A stretch of DNA of 64,000 nt from Mycoplasma bradburyae (GTDB lineage Bacteria > Bacillota_I > Bacilli_A > Mycoplasmatales > Mycoplasmoidaceae). This document shows positions 33,007-43,304 of this stretch, piece by piece (position 1 is the stretch's first letter; every line of letters begins with the position of its first letter). The notes below the pieces were generated by a model. It ran no database searches and had not been told where the DNA came from. It saw only the letters and a list, made by a program, of their open reading frames with translations. The position numbers and the translations under genes are program-made. The stretch is from NCBI RefSeq assembly GCF_024339025.1, contig NZ_CP101415.1:124001-188000 (forward strand), written 5' to 3'.

Positions 33007-33037
33007 ATATTGCGATATTTAACGCAATATTTTTTTT
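33007..33037 (+). terminator. Terminator after the hsd operon
   Basis: 8-bp perfect stem ATATTGCG/CGCAATAT with an 8-base loop, followed by T7, 61 bases after the hsdS half gene. It lies inside the possibly invertible segment, so inversion would place it downstream of the HNH-like gene instead. Confidence 0.8.
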
Positions 33038-33107
33038 ATAAAAAACATCAATTTACCGTTTTTTTTCAAAATTTATCTTTGTTAAAAATAATTTATTTAT
33101 TAATTTC

Positions 33108-33835
33108 TTAATCAATTCTTACTTGACCGTTCATTAATAGTGGTAATAGGAAATCTCTTATTTGCATTAATTTTCATTTTCTAAAGAATTCTTAATAAGA
33201 ATTTCATACATTGGAGCTGATAAGAGATAATACTTCAATAAAACTTGTTCTTCAGGTACTACTATTAATGAATTTTCTACAGTTTCTTTATTTATATGTT
33301 TTTGACAATTTCCTGTTGAAATCGCTGTATAATTCGAAATTAATCGCGATAAATACTGATGTATAAAAGGATGTTTAAACTTTTTGTTTTCAAGAACAGC
33401 TACAACTGATTGGTTTGCGCAAGCTTCAATAGCTAAACAGCTTACCCTAATGTTACCTGTTATCGAAATAACAGTAGCTCCCTTCGGAATAAGTTTCGTT
33501 GCTGAATTATCTATTCCTTTTTGAGTAATTTTCTTTGCTGAAGTTACAACAGGAAATTGTGCTATTTCTCCTGAATTAAGTCAATTTATATCTCCATTTC
33601 AATATTCACTATTTTTAGTGCTTGGAGTACCACCTAATAAAATATTGCATAACTCAGATAATTTTTTTACTTCTCATCCAATAGGGATGTGTTTCTTTAA
33701 TGAATTATTTCATTTCATTTTTCCATCGGAATATCTATAGGGTTTATTAGTTAAATCAGGAAAATCATATTGAGTAAATCAATAATCATATAAAGTGTTT
33801 AATTGTCGTTTTAAATTATCGTTTATAACAAATTG
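33108..33835 (-). pseudogene. hsdS: Orphan C-terminal half of hsdS, inverted
   Basis: On the minus strand, INDNLKRQLNTLYDYWFTQYDFPD (central helix) is followed by WEVKKLSELCNILLGGTPSTK, GDINWLNSGEIAQFP and SVVAVLENKKFKHPF, a complete second target recognition domain. No start codon lies at its head: the frame is preceded by the TAG of the HNH-like gene. The frame stops at 33167, but the next frame reads MQIRDFLLPLLMNGQVRID, the canonical HsdS C terminus. One A has therefore been lost in an A4 run (33171-33174 on plus). Joined at the 15-base repeat, it would complete the N-terminal half in frame. Confidence 0.85.
33812..33826 (-). repeat. 15-bp inverted repeat, copy 2, at head of orphan hsdS half
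   Basis: Reverse complement reads ATAAACGATAATTTA, identical to 32926-32940. Together the copies bound an 871-base segment (32941-33811). Confidence 0.9.
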
Positions 33836-34294
33836 CTATTCTTCAAACTCAAGACCCCTTAAATATTCAGGTCAATTTTTAATATAAGGAATATTATATT
33901 TTTCACAATATTCTTTATTTATGGAATCTCATTGTTGAAGCGATATCTGAAGCAACATTCCATAATTAGGTATAGTAGTCTGACTCATAACAATTAAATA
34001 ATGTAAGAATGCATGTTCTTCAATATTTACTGTTAAAGACAAACCATTATCATATAAATTTTGATCTTCTTTTAATATCGCTCCAGAACAATATATTTCA
34101 TCGACATGATGTCGTTGATAAAATCAACTATTTTTATATTTCTTAGGTTTAAAGTTTTTTAATGATTTTAATATTGGTTTTAGTTCTTTATAAGGCTTAA
34201 AATCTTCTTGATTATGTTTCTTTAAAAATACCTCTAACATCCTAAAGTAACACTCAATAAAAAACTTGTTTATTTCGTTGAAATTATAAGTCAT
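33836..34294 (-). CDS. HNH-endonuclease-like small protein
   Basis: The 152-residue frame is open only with TGA as Trp (three codons). It runs from MTYNFNEINKFFIECYF to LRGLEFEE and a TAG. The segment WFYQRHHVDEIY, then NGLSLTVNIEEHAFLHYLI, follows the H-H ... N-x-L-T ... E-H-x3-H layout of phage and homing-type HNH nucleases (HHI...N-V-L-T-x-x-E-H). The metal-site match is partial, so the call is tentative. Its stop codon sits 9 bases before the hsdS inverted repeat and in the same frame as the orphan hsdS half. It may be a nuclease associated with the hsd island, or a remnant of a mobile element. Confidence 0.55.
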
Positions 34295-34384
34295 ATGTCG
34301 TTATTATATTATTAAATTGTTACGCATTATTTAGCGTTTGTTAAACATCTAAATAAACTAGATAAATTGATATGTCTTATCATT

Positions 34385-34406
34385 ATGTATATTTAAAAAT
34401 ATACAT
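34385..34406. repeat. Perfect inverted repeat, 10 bp arms
   Basis: ATGTATATTT, AA, then AAATATACAT. It lies about 60 bases upstream of the -10 box at 34468. Confidence 0.65.
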
Positions 34407-34467
34407 TCCCTTGATATATAAAAACGCTAGAACTTAAATAAAGATTTAATGGGATTATGTACTGTAA

Positions 34468-34473
34468 TATAAT
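34468..34473 (+). promoter_or_regulatory. -10 box for the NUDIX-dnaX-ybaB-recR operon
   Basis: TATAAT immediately upstream of a 25-base palindrome and 138 bases before the NUDIX ATG. Confidence 0.55.
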
Positions 34474-34476
34474 TAT

Positions 34477-34501
34477 TAATAATAAGATTATCTTATTATT
34501 A
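34477..34501 (+). promoter_or_regulatory. 25-base palindrome at predicted transcription start, possible operator
   Basis: TAATAATAAGAT, T, ATCTTATTATTA: 12-bp arms with a single central base. It starts 3 bases after the -10 box, where a repressor would block transcription. It could also be a 5' hairpin of the mRNA. Confidence 0.5.
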
Positions 34502-34610
34502 GAATAGATTCACTTAATGATTTATTGATTATGATTTTTATAAAAAACATAAATCAAGTAAATTAATAGCTATCTAGAATTTTTATTTAATAAGCTTTTA
34601 GGGTTAAACA

Positions 34611-35165
34611 ATGAAAAGTAAATTACTTTATCACACTACATATTTAAGTTTATATGAAACTGAAAAGGGTTTTGTATACGCACAAAGACAATCAATAAAT
34701 AGTATAGCTTCACTTTGTTTTAAATATGTTGATAATGAAGTAATGTATTTAGTTCATTATCAACCTATGCCAGAAATTGAAGTAAAAACAAAATGAGATG
34801 ATTTATACCCTTGCCCAATAACGGGAGCTATAGATCATGGCGAAACGCCATTAGAAGCAGCTATTAGAGAAACTAAAGAAGAGGGTGGTATTGATATAAA
34901 TCCTAATAATTTCTATGATCACATTGAATTTGTAGCCTCAACACAAATGAATGAAATTGTTCACTGTTTCGTTTTTGATGTAACTGGATTAAAACAAGAA
35001 GAGCCTTTAACTGATGGTTCAATTTTTGAAGCAGTAGCAAAAAACAAATGATTAACCCAAAAAGAAATTGAAGAAATCTTATTTAATAAAAAAGAAGCAT
35101 ACTTATCTAGTTTATTTAACGCTTATTGATTAGTTCAAAAACACCTGAAGGAAAAACAAGACTAA
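34611..35165 (+). CDS. NUDIX hydrolase
   Basis: The 184-residue protein has a complete Nudix box, GAIDHGETPLEAAIRETKEEGGI (about residues 72-94), which binds the metal for hydrolysis of a nucleoside diphosphate linked to another group. The lead (KSKLLYHTTYLSLYETEKGFVYAQRQ) resembles ADP-ribose pyrophosphatase-type members, but the substrate is not certain. The stop is one base before the dnaX ATG, so the two genes are in one operon. Confidence 0.9.
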
Positions 35166-35166
35166 T

Positions 35167-37056
35167 ATGATTAATTTTTATCAAAAATATCGACCAAATA
35201 ATTTATCTAATATTATAGGGCAATCACATGTCACAAATATATTATTAAAAGCTAGTGCTAATGATCAATTAGCTACTGCTTATATCTTTCAAGGTACAAG
35301 AGGTATAGGTAAAACATCGATATCTAAGATATTAGCTAAAGCTTATAATTGTTTAAATAAGAAAAATGGTGATGTTTGTAATCAATGTACTGCTTGTACA
35401 TTGATCAATGAAAATAAAGCTCAGGATGTTTATGAATTAGATGCTGCTACTAATAATGGTGTAGATGAGATTAGAAGAATTATTGATGCGATTAATTATG
35501 CGCCAATGAATCTTGCTAAGAAAGTATACATTTTAGATGAAGCGCATATGCTAAGTAATGGTGCATGAAACGCTTTGTTAAAAACTTTAGAAGAACCTCC
35601 AAAGCATGTAGCATTCATATTCGCTACTACTGAATTTCATAAAATACCATTAACAGTAGTTTCTCGTTGTCAGAGCTTCAATTTCAAAAAACTTGATAAA
35701 AAAGATATTGTTGATGTATTAAAAAATGTTGTAAAAAACGAAGATATTAAGATAGATGATTCAGCAATTAATAAAATTGCTGATTTAGCTTCAGGTTCTG
35801 CTAGAGATTCGCTTAGTATTTTGCAACAATTATCGTTTGATAAAAACAATAAAATAACTATTGATAAAGTTGATGAAACTTTTGGATTGATTAACCTTGA
35901 AATGAAGTTAATTTTCTTAGAGTTATTTAATGAAAAAAATGTTCAAGGAATTATCGATTTATTAAATGATGCTGAAACAAAAGGGATCAATTTTGTTTTA
36001 TTTATCCAAGATATATTAGCTATTCTAATTGATGTTTTAGTATATGAAAAAACTAGTAATCCAATTTTATTAAAAACTTTAGACGAAAAACAAGTTAATA
36101 AATTAAATTTAAGTAATTTAAATGTTTTATCGTTATCTGAGTCTATTAACCAATTATTATCATCAAGAATAACTCATAATAATATCAAAGAAAGTTTATT
36201 GTTAATGGCTTTGAGTTATTTTGAAAAATACGGTTATGAAACTCAAAATATAACCAAAAAGAATAACAATAAAATAGATGTTAAATTATTTGATAAAAAT
36301 GATAGTAATGAAACTATAAAAACAGAAGAAAAAAGCGGCAAATTTGAAGAAAAACAAGTAAGAAAAGTAGAACAAAAACAAACTAAAAATAAACAAGAAA
36401 ATAATGATTCAAATAATTTAATTGAAGAGAAAAAATTTGATGATAATTTACTTAAAGAAAATCTAGATAAAACAACTTTAATAAAAACTAAAAAAACTAA
36501 TCCTGATGAAGTTGAATTTAACAAAGATGCTCAAAAAGATGAAGTAGTTAAAGCGTTTAATGAAAATCGAATTAATGAATATTTACGAGCTGTTGCGATG
36601 TCAGTATTTAAAAATAAAAAACTGTCAAATAGCGAATTAAAAACCAATTTCATTGAAACTCAAAATAAATTTAAAAAAGGCGATAATTCAGAAAACGATT
36701 TATACGATAATATCGATCTATATCTTGATCAAAGCGCTTTATTTATGGTTACTGATAAAGCTGCCATCTTACTTATTGAAGATGATAATGTTGCTGAAAT
36801 ATTGAACTCACAAGATTATGATAATAACAGAGTTTTAACAATTAATCACATCTTCAAAAAAGAGATTTATATCTTTGCTATTACGAAGGAAAAATTAAAT
36901 AAAATTTTCGCTGAAATACAAACAATAAAAGATTCCGATAAAATAAATTATTATAATAATTTGTATGAATCATTAGATGTTGATATTTTAAGAAGAATCA
37001 AGAAACAAAGAAATATCGTAGAAAACATCTATGACAAACTGAGAAAACCAGAATAA
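35167..37056 (+). CDS. dnaX: DNA polymerase III subunits gamma/tau
   Basis: The 629-residue clamp-loader ATPase has INFYQKYRPNNLSNIIGQ, Walker A GTRGIGKTS, the zinc-binding cysteines (CNQCTAC), Walker B YILDEAHML and the sensor FATTEFHKIPLTVVSRCQ. Residues about 360-460 form a low-complexity Lys/Asn/Glu/Asp-rich linker before the C-terminal tau-like region. It is followed by ybaB and recR, a grouping conserved across bacteria. Confidence 0.96.
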
Positions 37057-37089
37057 TTTCAATTAAATATTAATTAAAAGGTAAAAATT

Positions 37090-37395
37090 ATGAATTTTCA
37101 AAATTTAGCTAACCAAATAAAAAAAATGCAACGCGAAATGGAAAAGAAGATTGCAGAATTTGAGGAAAAAGAATACGAATACGAATACAAAAAATTAATA
37201 AAGTCAGTAATCAAAGGAAATCTTAAAATCGTTAAGATTGAAATTAATAAAGACTTAATTGATCCAGAAGATCCAGCCACTTTACAAGAAATGGTTGCTG
37301 AAGCAATAAATGAAGCGATAACTGATTTGGAAAAGAAAAAAGACGAATTAACTAATACAATTACTCCTCCAATCAACTTCCCTGGTTTTAGATAA
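37090..37395 (+). CDS. YbaB/EbfC family nucleoid-associated protein
   Basis: The 101-residue protein has [66 protein letters not shown] and a short proline-rich tail ([10 protein letters not shown]). Family members are DNA-binding dimers encoded between dnaX and recR. The residues around 25-33 ([10 protein letters not shown]) replace the usual small glycine-rich stretch. AAAAGG lies about 8 bases upstream. Confidence 0.92.
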   Translation: MNFQNLANQIKKMQREMEKKIAEFEEKEYEYEYKKLIKSVIKGNLKIVKIEINKDLIDPEDPATLQEMVAEAINEAITDLEKKKDELTNTITPPINFPGFR

Positions 37396-37423
37396 TTTAA
37401 TAATTTAAATACTAATAAATAAT

Positions 37424-38041
37424 ATGGCGTCAGATTTAAATCTGAATGAGTTTAATAATCTAATAGAACAAATCAGCGATTTACCTAAGATTAGTTCCAA
37501 GCACGCAAAAAAAATTGTTCAACACCTAATGATGAAATCAGATCGTTATGTATATGATTTAATCGATGCGATGAAGCGTGCTAAATTGTCAATAAAAATA
37601 TGTCGATTATGTCAAGCTTGATCAAATGATTCTATATGTAGCATTTGTTCTGATGATTCGAGAAATCAAGATGAATTATGTATCATAAGTTTTTTTGATG
37701 ATTTGAACATTATCGAAGAAGCGCAAGCATATAACGGTAAGTACTTTATTCTTAATCATGAAATATCTAGTAAGAACAAAAAGATAATTCAAGAAATTAA
37801 CTTTGACTTATTACTAGAAAGAATTGAAAAAGAAAATATTAAAAAAGTGGTAATTGCTACTAACTTTACTCAAGACGGACAAACAACAGCTAACTATATT
37901 CAATTATTGTTAGCTAACTATGATCTATCAATTTATCGTTTAGGAATGGGATTACCTTATAATTCGTCTATTGATTATGCAGATACATTTAGCTTAAAGA
38001 GTGCTTTTGAGAATAAAAAACTAATAAAAGAAAAGAAATAA
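37424..38041 (+). CDS. recR: Recombination protein RecR
   Basis: The 205-residue protein has an N-terminal helix-hairpin-helix (NNLIEQISDLPKISSKHAKKIVQHL), a zinc finger (CRLCQAWSNDSICSIC) and a Toprim domain (ELCIISFFDDLNIIEEAQAYNGKYFIL, then VVIATNFTQDGQTTANYI). The usual Toprim glutamate/aspartate pattern is partly changed (ATNFTQDGQTT in place of A-T-N-P-T-x-E-G-E). It acts in recombinational DNA repair. No recO or recF is in this window. Confidence 0.92.
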
Positions 38042-38222
38042 GGATTCTTTGATTAAATAATTAGTTATTTCTTAAGAAAGACTTCATTATATTTCTCAAT
38101 AAGAATGAATGATTATAAAAAATAACTATTTTTTCTTTTCAATATTTCAACCTAGATAGCTATCTACATAGTTATTTTTTCTTTTTATTAGTAAAATAAG
38201 CACAGAAAAGGAGGATAATTGT
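38042..38222. promoter_or_regulatory. Structured leader of the nucleoside transport operon
   Basis: The 180-base gap contains a 12-bp perfect inverted repeat, AAAAAATAACTA (38117-38128) with TAGTTATTTTTT (38169-38180). It encloses a 14-base palindrome TAGATAGCTATCTA (38153-38166). A strong AAAGGAGG near 38208-38215 sits 7 bases before the TTG start. The structure could be an operator pair, or a terminator-like attenuator with a long loop. Confidence 0.5.
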
Positions 38223-39881
38223 TTGGATACACAAGGATACGCTCTAAGAATGGTCGATATCCATAAATCCTTCAATAACGGGCAGATTAAAGCTAATGTT
38301 GGTATTAATCTAAACGTTAAGAAGAATGAGATACACGCTATCATAGGCGAAAACGGAGCAGGTAAATCAACATTGATGTCAATCTTGTTTGGTTTATACA
38401 AACAAGATAAAGGACAGATATTTATATGAGATCAAGAGGTTAATTTTAAATCCTCAAAAGATGCTTCTAAATCAAGAATCGGAATGGTTCATCAACACTT
38501 TAAGTTGATCGATAACTTTAAAGTTATCGATAATATTATTCTAGGAACTGAAACAACTAAATTTGGAATCATTCGTTACAAACAATGCGTTAAAAAATTA
38601 GAAAGCCTAATTAAAGAATATAACTTTAAGATCGACTTAAATGCAAAGGTTTCTTCTTTAACTGTTGGTGAACAACAAAAAGTTGAAATCCTAAAAGTTC
38701 TTTATCGGGATGCAGATCTTTTAATTTTTGACGAACCTACTGCTGTATTATCAGATAATGAGATTGAAAGTTTTCTAGATATCTTAAGGGAATTTAAATC
38801 TAAAAATAAAACAATCCTTATTATTACTCATAAACTACATGAAATTAAAGCGGTAGCTGATTCAGCTACTGTAATAAGAAAAGGTCAGTATATCGGTTCA
38901 GTAGATGTTAAAACAACATCAATTGAAGAGATGGCTGAATTGATGGTAGGTAGAACAATTACTCCTTCAATTAACAATTTACCAGTAACTAATGATGAAG
39001 TTGTTTTAAGTGTTAAAGATCTAAATCTTAATAGTAAAACAGCTGAAGAAAAATATGATGAATTACTTAATAAGTCTTCTAACTTTGTTAAGACAACTGT
39101 TACCAAAGGATTAACTAAAGCTAAAGAAGTTGTTAAGAAATTATCTCAGTCATCAAATCTAAAAAGTAATATTAGCTTCGAGATTAAAAAAGGTGAAATC
39201 TTTGCGATTGCTGGTGTTGAGGGTAATGGTCAATCTAAGTTGATTGAAATCATATCAGGACTTAAGAAAACTGAAGCTAAAAAGATCTTTTTTAGAGACA
39301 ATGATAAATTAGTAGATATCTCTAAAATGTCGCTTAAAAAAAGGGTTAATTTAGGAATCTCATTTGTTCCTGAAGATCGACATAAACACGGATTAACCTT
39401 AGATCAAAGTGTTCGAATCAATTCAGTAAACAACTTAATTGATAAAAAACCGTTTTCAGCTAATGGTCTAATTGTTCCATTTGAAATCGCCACTTACGCG
39501 CAAGATATTATTGATAAATTCGATGTAAGAGGTACTGCTAATGGTACAGCTAACACAAGAGCATTATCTGGTGGTAACCAACAAAAATTAATTATTGGTC
39601 GTGAAATGACTAAGAAGCATGAATTGTTAATTCTAGCTCAACCTACAAGAGGTCTTGATGTTGGTGCTATTGAATATATTCATGGGCAAATTATTGAAGC
39701 TAAAAAACGAGGTAAAGCAATCTTATTAGTATCATACGAACTTGATGAAATCATGGCGTTAGCTGATACGATTGCAGTTATCAACCGTAATAGCTTTATA
39801 GGTGTTGGATCGAAAGAAGAAATGACTAGATCTAAAATCGGTCAATTATTAGCAGGAGAAGCTATCAATGAATCTATTTAA
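38223..39881 (+). CDS. Nucleoside ABC transporter ATP-binding protein (two fused NBDs)
   Basis: The 552-residue protein has two nucleotide-binding domains, like B. subtilis NupO and the sugar-type RbsA ATPases. NBD1 has Walker [10 protein letters not shown], signature [13 protein letters not shown] and Walker [15 protein letters not shown]2 has [10 protein letters not shown] (degenerate Walker A), [11 protein letters not shown] and [12 protein letters not shown]. An insert of about 50 residues ([19 protein letters not shown] and on) lies at the head of NBD2. The start is TTG at 38223, chosen because AGGAGG precedes it by 7 bases. The two permeases overlap downstream. The substrate-binding lipoprotein is not in this window. 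Confidence 0.9.
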
Positions 39882-41517
39882 AAAATACCCGGGATTTTTG
39901 ATTGGTTTTGATCGTCTTTTTTATCGAAAAGAAAACAAACTAACTAGAAGAAGAATATTAAGCGTTATTATTTTAATTATTACCGCTTTAATGTTAATCT
40001 TTGTAATCTTGGTATCAACAGGGGTTAATTCTAATGCTTTTTGAGCGTTGTTTAACAACGGACTAAGAGGACAAAAAGAGCAACAGGATTTTATAACTAA
40101 TATCGGGATCTTTACATTAGCTGGACTATCTTTTGGATTTGCTATGCAAGTAAAGATCTTTAACATTGGGATTTCAGGGCAGATGTTAGCAGGCGCTTCT
40201 TTTGCTTTTATAATTACTCATTACCTAAACAAAGCAGGGTTTGCTCCAGCATATGGTGGACAATTAATTACGATTGTTTTATCAATGTTTGTGGCAGCAT
40301 TTGTTTCTGTTCTTACAGGTATATTTAAAATATACCTAAAGATCAATGAAGTAGTATCTGCAATCCTACTTAATTGAATTATCTTATTAATAGTTGGTTC
40401 GATTATTAACAACCATTTTATTGATAATAGCCAAAAAATAAATGGTAGTTTTACTTCAATAAAATTCCCAGATGAATATTCATTCTATGTTGTTAATGGA
40501 TCTAGTCCATTTACAAGTAACACTGGATGAATTTGAACGATTTCAGTAACTGCTGTAGCTGTTGTTGTTATTTGAATCTTATTAAGATTTACTGTATTCG
40601 GTCACAAGATTAAAACTACGGGTTTATCAAGTACTTCGGCTGAGTATTTTGGTTATAATAAAAACTTATTACAACTATCTTCATTTGCTATATCTGGAGC
40701 AATTGCAGGAATACTAGGAGTAGCTGTATATACTGGCCAAGCTTCTCAAGCTATTGATTTTAGTTCAGTTGGTAAATTTGGTTTAACTTCAGTTCCTCCA
40801 GAAGGATTCAACGGGATTGCGATCTCACTAATCGCACTTAACAACCCTTGGGGAATTGTTATTGTTTCAGCTCTATTTTCATTAATCTCAGTAGGTCAAG
40901 GTCCATCTAACCTACCAGACCCTCAAACGCTGCCATTATCACTTGGAGTTTTAATGTATATGATATCAATCTTCGGGTTGATTAATTACTTAAAACCATG
41001 AAGATGGATTATTATGAAGATTTATGGCGGAGATAATATCACCTATTACCAAAATCTTGAGAATAATATGGCGGCTTTATCTGAGAACTATCGTTTTAAA
41101 GTCAAGAAATTAAAAAAAGAATTAAGAAATGAACTTAACAAGAAATATAAGAACAAGTTACAGATTTTCTTAATGTCTTCAATTGTTGGTATTAAGATCT
41201 TATTCTTAAAGCAATACAAAGACGAGATCATTAAATACAAAGAAAAATATATTAATGATCGTATTGGTAATATTAATGAGTTTTATCACGCTTGTGTTTT
41301 TAATACGATTCTAGATACAGAAAGAGCGATTAAAGATTACGAAGAATCTAAAAACGATAAGTTTTTGAAAAAGATTGACAGTTGGAAAAGTTATGAAAAA
41401 CGAATTCAAAAACTAGTTATCGGATTAGATGACGGATTAAAATCACAAGTTGATAAACATGTTAAATTGATTAATGAAAAAATCAGTACGATAAATACGA
41501 ATAAGGAGGTTAGATAA
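39868..41517 (+). CDS. Nucleoside ABC transporter permease with C-terminal cytoplasmic extension
   Basis: The 549-residue protein has about nine to ten membrane segments of the BPD_transp_2 family (GIFTLAGLSFGFAMQVKIFNIGISGQMLAG is the family signature). After residue about 383 a charged, probably coiled-coil region of about 165 residues follows (NLENNMAALSENYRFKVKKLKKELR, KDYEESKNDKFLKKIDSWKSYEKRIQKL). Such a tail is not normal in this family. It overlaps the ATPase gene by 14 bases and the next permease by one base (TAATG), so the three are translated together. Confidence 0.88.
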
Positions 41518-42449
41518 TGTTTTCAACAACACAATTAGATCAATGACTAATTCTAGCTCCTGCTTTAATCCTTGGTGTTTTTGGTGGGTATTTATCTGAA
41601 CGCGTTGGTATTGTTAATATTGCTATTAACGGTACGATGACATTTGGTGCAACGTTCTTTGTTATTTTTTCAAACATCTTTTTAAAAGCTAATAATTCTA
41701 TAACTAGTGATGGATATAACTGAACATTTATAGCGTCAATATTATTATCAGCACTATTATCAATTCCTGTGGGAATCTTATTTGGTTTTGCCACAATAAA
41801 ACTTAAAGCAGACCATGTAATAGCGGGTACAGGAATTAACTTATTAGCTACAGGGATCGGTCAGATCTTATCAGACCGATCATCAGCATTATTTGCTAAA
41901 CCAAGTCTAGATAATGCTTATAGTAGAACATTAAGAGCTAATAGCGTTAGTGATCAAGCAATTATCGTTTTTGTTCTATTTATTGCGTTTTTCATTATCT
42001 TATATGTGGTAATGAATTTTTCTAAAATTGGTTTAAGATATCGAGCTGTGGGCGAGAATCCTAACGCAGTTGATTCACAAGGAATCAATGTTACTAGATA
42101 CCAATGAATGGGAATTATTTTTGCTAGTATTGTTGCTGGTTCTGGTGGTGCTTTATATGGTTATTACCAATCTGGTAGAGCGTTTGCTGGTGATGTTGAT
42201 GGTGTAGGATTTATTGCTTTAGCAATCCTGATTGTTAGTGGTTGAAAACTTTTCCCGATTACAGCAATTGGTTTAATATTTAGCGCTTTATTAATTTATT
42301 CAACATCAACAAGTGATGTAAATGATGCAAATAAATATTTATTAAGAATTATTCCTTATGCTTTAACGTTGGCTACTATGTTGGTATTTGGTAAGTTCTC
42401 AATAGGACCTAAAAACGTGGGTAATCATTTCGATAAAGGATTACGATAA
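41517..42449 (+). CDS. Nucleoside ABC transporter permease 2
   Basis: The 310-residue BPD_transp_2 permease has LAPALILGVFGGYLSERVGIVNIAINGTMTFGA, GFATIKLKADHVIAGTGINLLATG and LRYRAVGENPNAVDSQGINVTRYQ. It pairs with the upstream permease to form the membrane channel. AAGGAGG lies 8 bases before the ATG, inside the upstream gene. Downstream come the nucleoside-degrading enzymes, which supports nucleosides as the substrate. Confidence 0.9.
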
Positions 42450-42526
42450 TAAAAAAATTTTAGTTATTAAGTTTTATTAGTTTTAAGATATAAAGATATA
42501 GATATTTCAAGAAAGGTAAGAATAAA

Positions 42527-43237
42527 ATGACTCCACACATCAAAGCAAAAAAAGAAGAAATTGCTAAAACAGTTTTAATGCCAGGAGATCCGTTGCGTGC
42601 TAAATGGATTGCTGAAACATTTCTAGAAAACCCTAAATTAGTTAATGAAGTAAGAAACATGTTTGCTTTTACTGGTAAATACAAAGGCAAAGAAATTACT
42701 GTAATGGGTCACGGAATGGGTAATCCTTCAATTGGGATTTATTCGCATGAACTTTATAATGTTTATGATGTTGAGAACATTATTCGGGTTGGTTCTTGCG
42801 GTGCTTTAGTTGATAACATCAATTTAGGTGATGTGATTCTTGAATCTGAAGCATTTAGTGAATCGCCTTATTCTATGCTTATTGGTGTTGATGTTAAGAA
42901 TAAAACTAATTACCCTTCACAAAAATTATTAGATGTATCAAGACAAACTGCTAAAGAATTAAATATTAAATACCACGAAGGTTTAGTGATCTGCGAAGAT
43001 GCTTTTTATCAATCAATCTACACTCCTAAACAAGCAAATGAACAATGAAATGCAATAGCTGTTGAAATGGAAGGATTTGCTTTAAATGCGAACGCAATTA
43101 AAGCAAAGAAACATTCAATGACAATATTAACAGTTTCAGATTCATTAATAACACATGAAGAAATGAGTCCAGAAAAACGTCAAACATCATTCAATGACAT
43201 GATTGAATTAGCGCTAAATGTGGCTATTAAACTATAA
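42527..43237 (+). CDS. deoD: Purine-nucleoside phosphorylase
   Basis: The 236-residue hexameric-type phosphorylase has MTPHIKAKKEEIAKTVLMPGDPLRAKWIAETF, MGHGMGNPSIGIYSHELY, IIRVGSCGAL and the substrate-binding AVEMEGFALNANA, with Asp in the loop TVSDSL. It splits purine (deoxy)nucleosides with phosphate to base plus (deoxy)ribose-1-phosphate. AGAAAGG precedes the ATG. Confidence 0.96.
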
Positions 43238-43304
43238 GGTTATATCAATACTTAATCATATTATTATCAACTTAAGATCGGTTAGATCTATAAAATAAAA
43301 AACT

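Larger units (their letters stand above)
34295..34610. other. Intergenic region with two perfect palindromes
   Basis: About 315 bases separate the HNH-like gene and the NUDIX gene. It contains two perfect inverted repeats (34385-34406, 34477-34501) and a -10 box for the plus-strand operon. No reading frame is supported. Confidence 0.6.

Noticed and set aside
32470-34294. Mobile element or prophage carrying the hsd island
   Set aside because: No transposase, integrase, terminal repeats or target duplication was seen. The inverted repeat is inside the hsdS coding sequence, which fits recombination between gene halves better.
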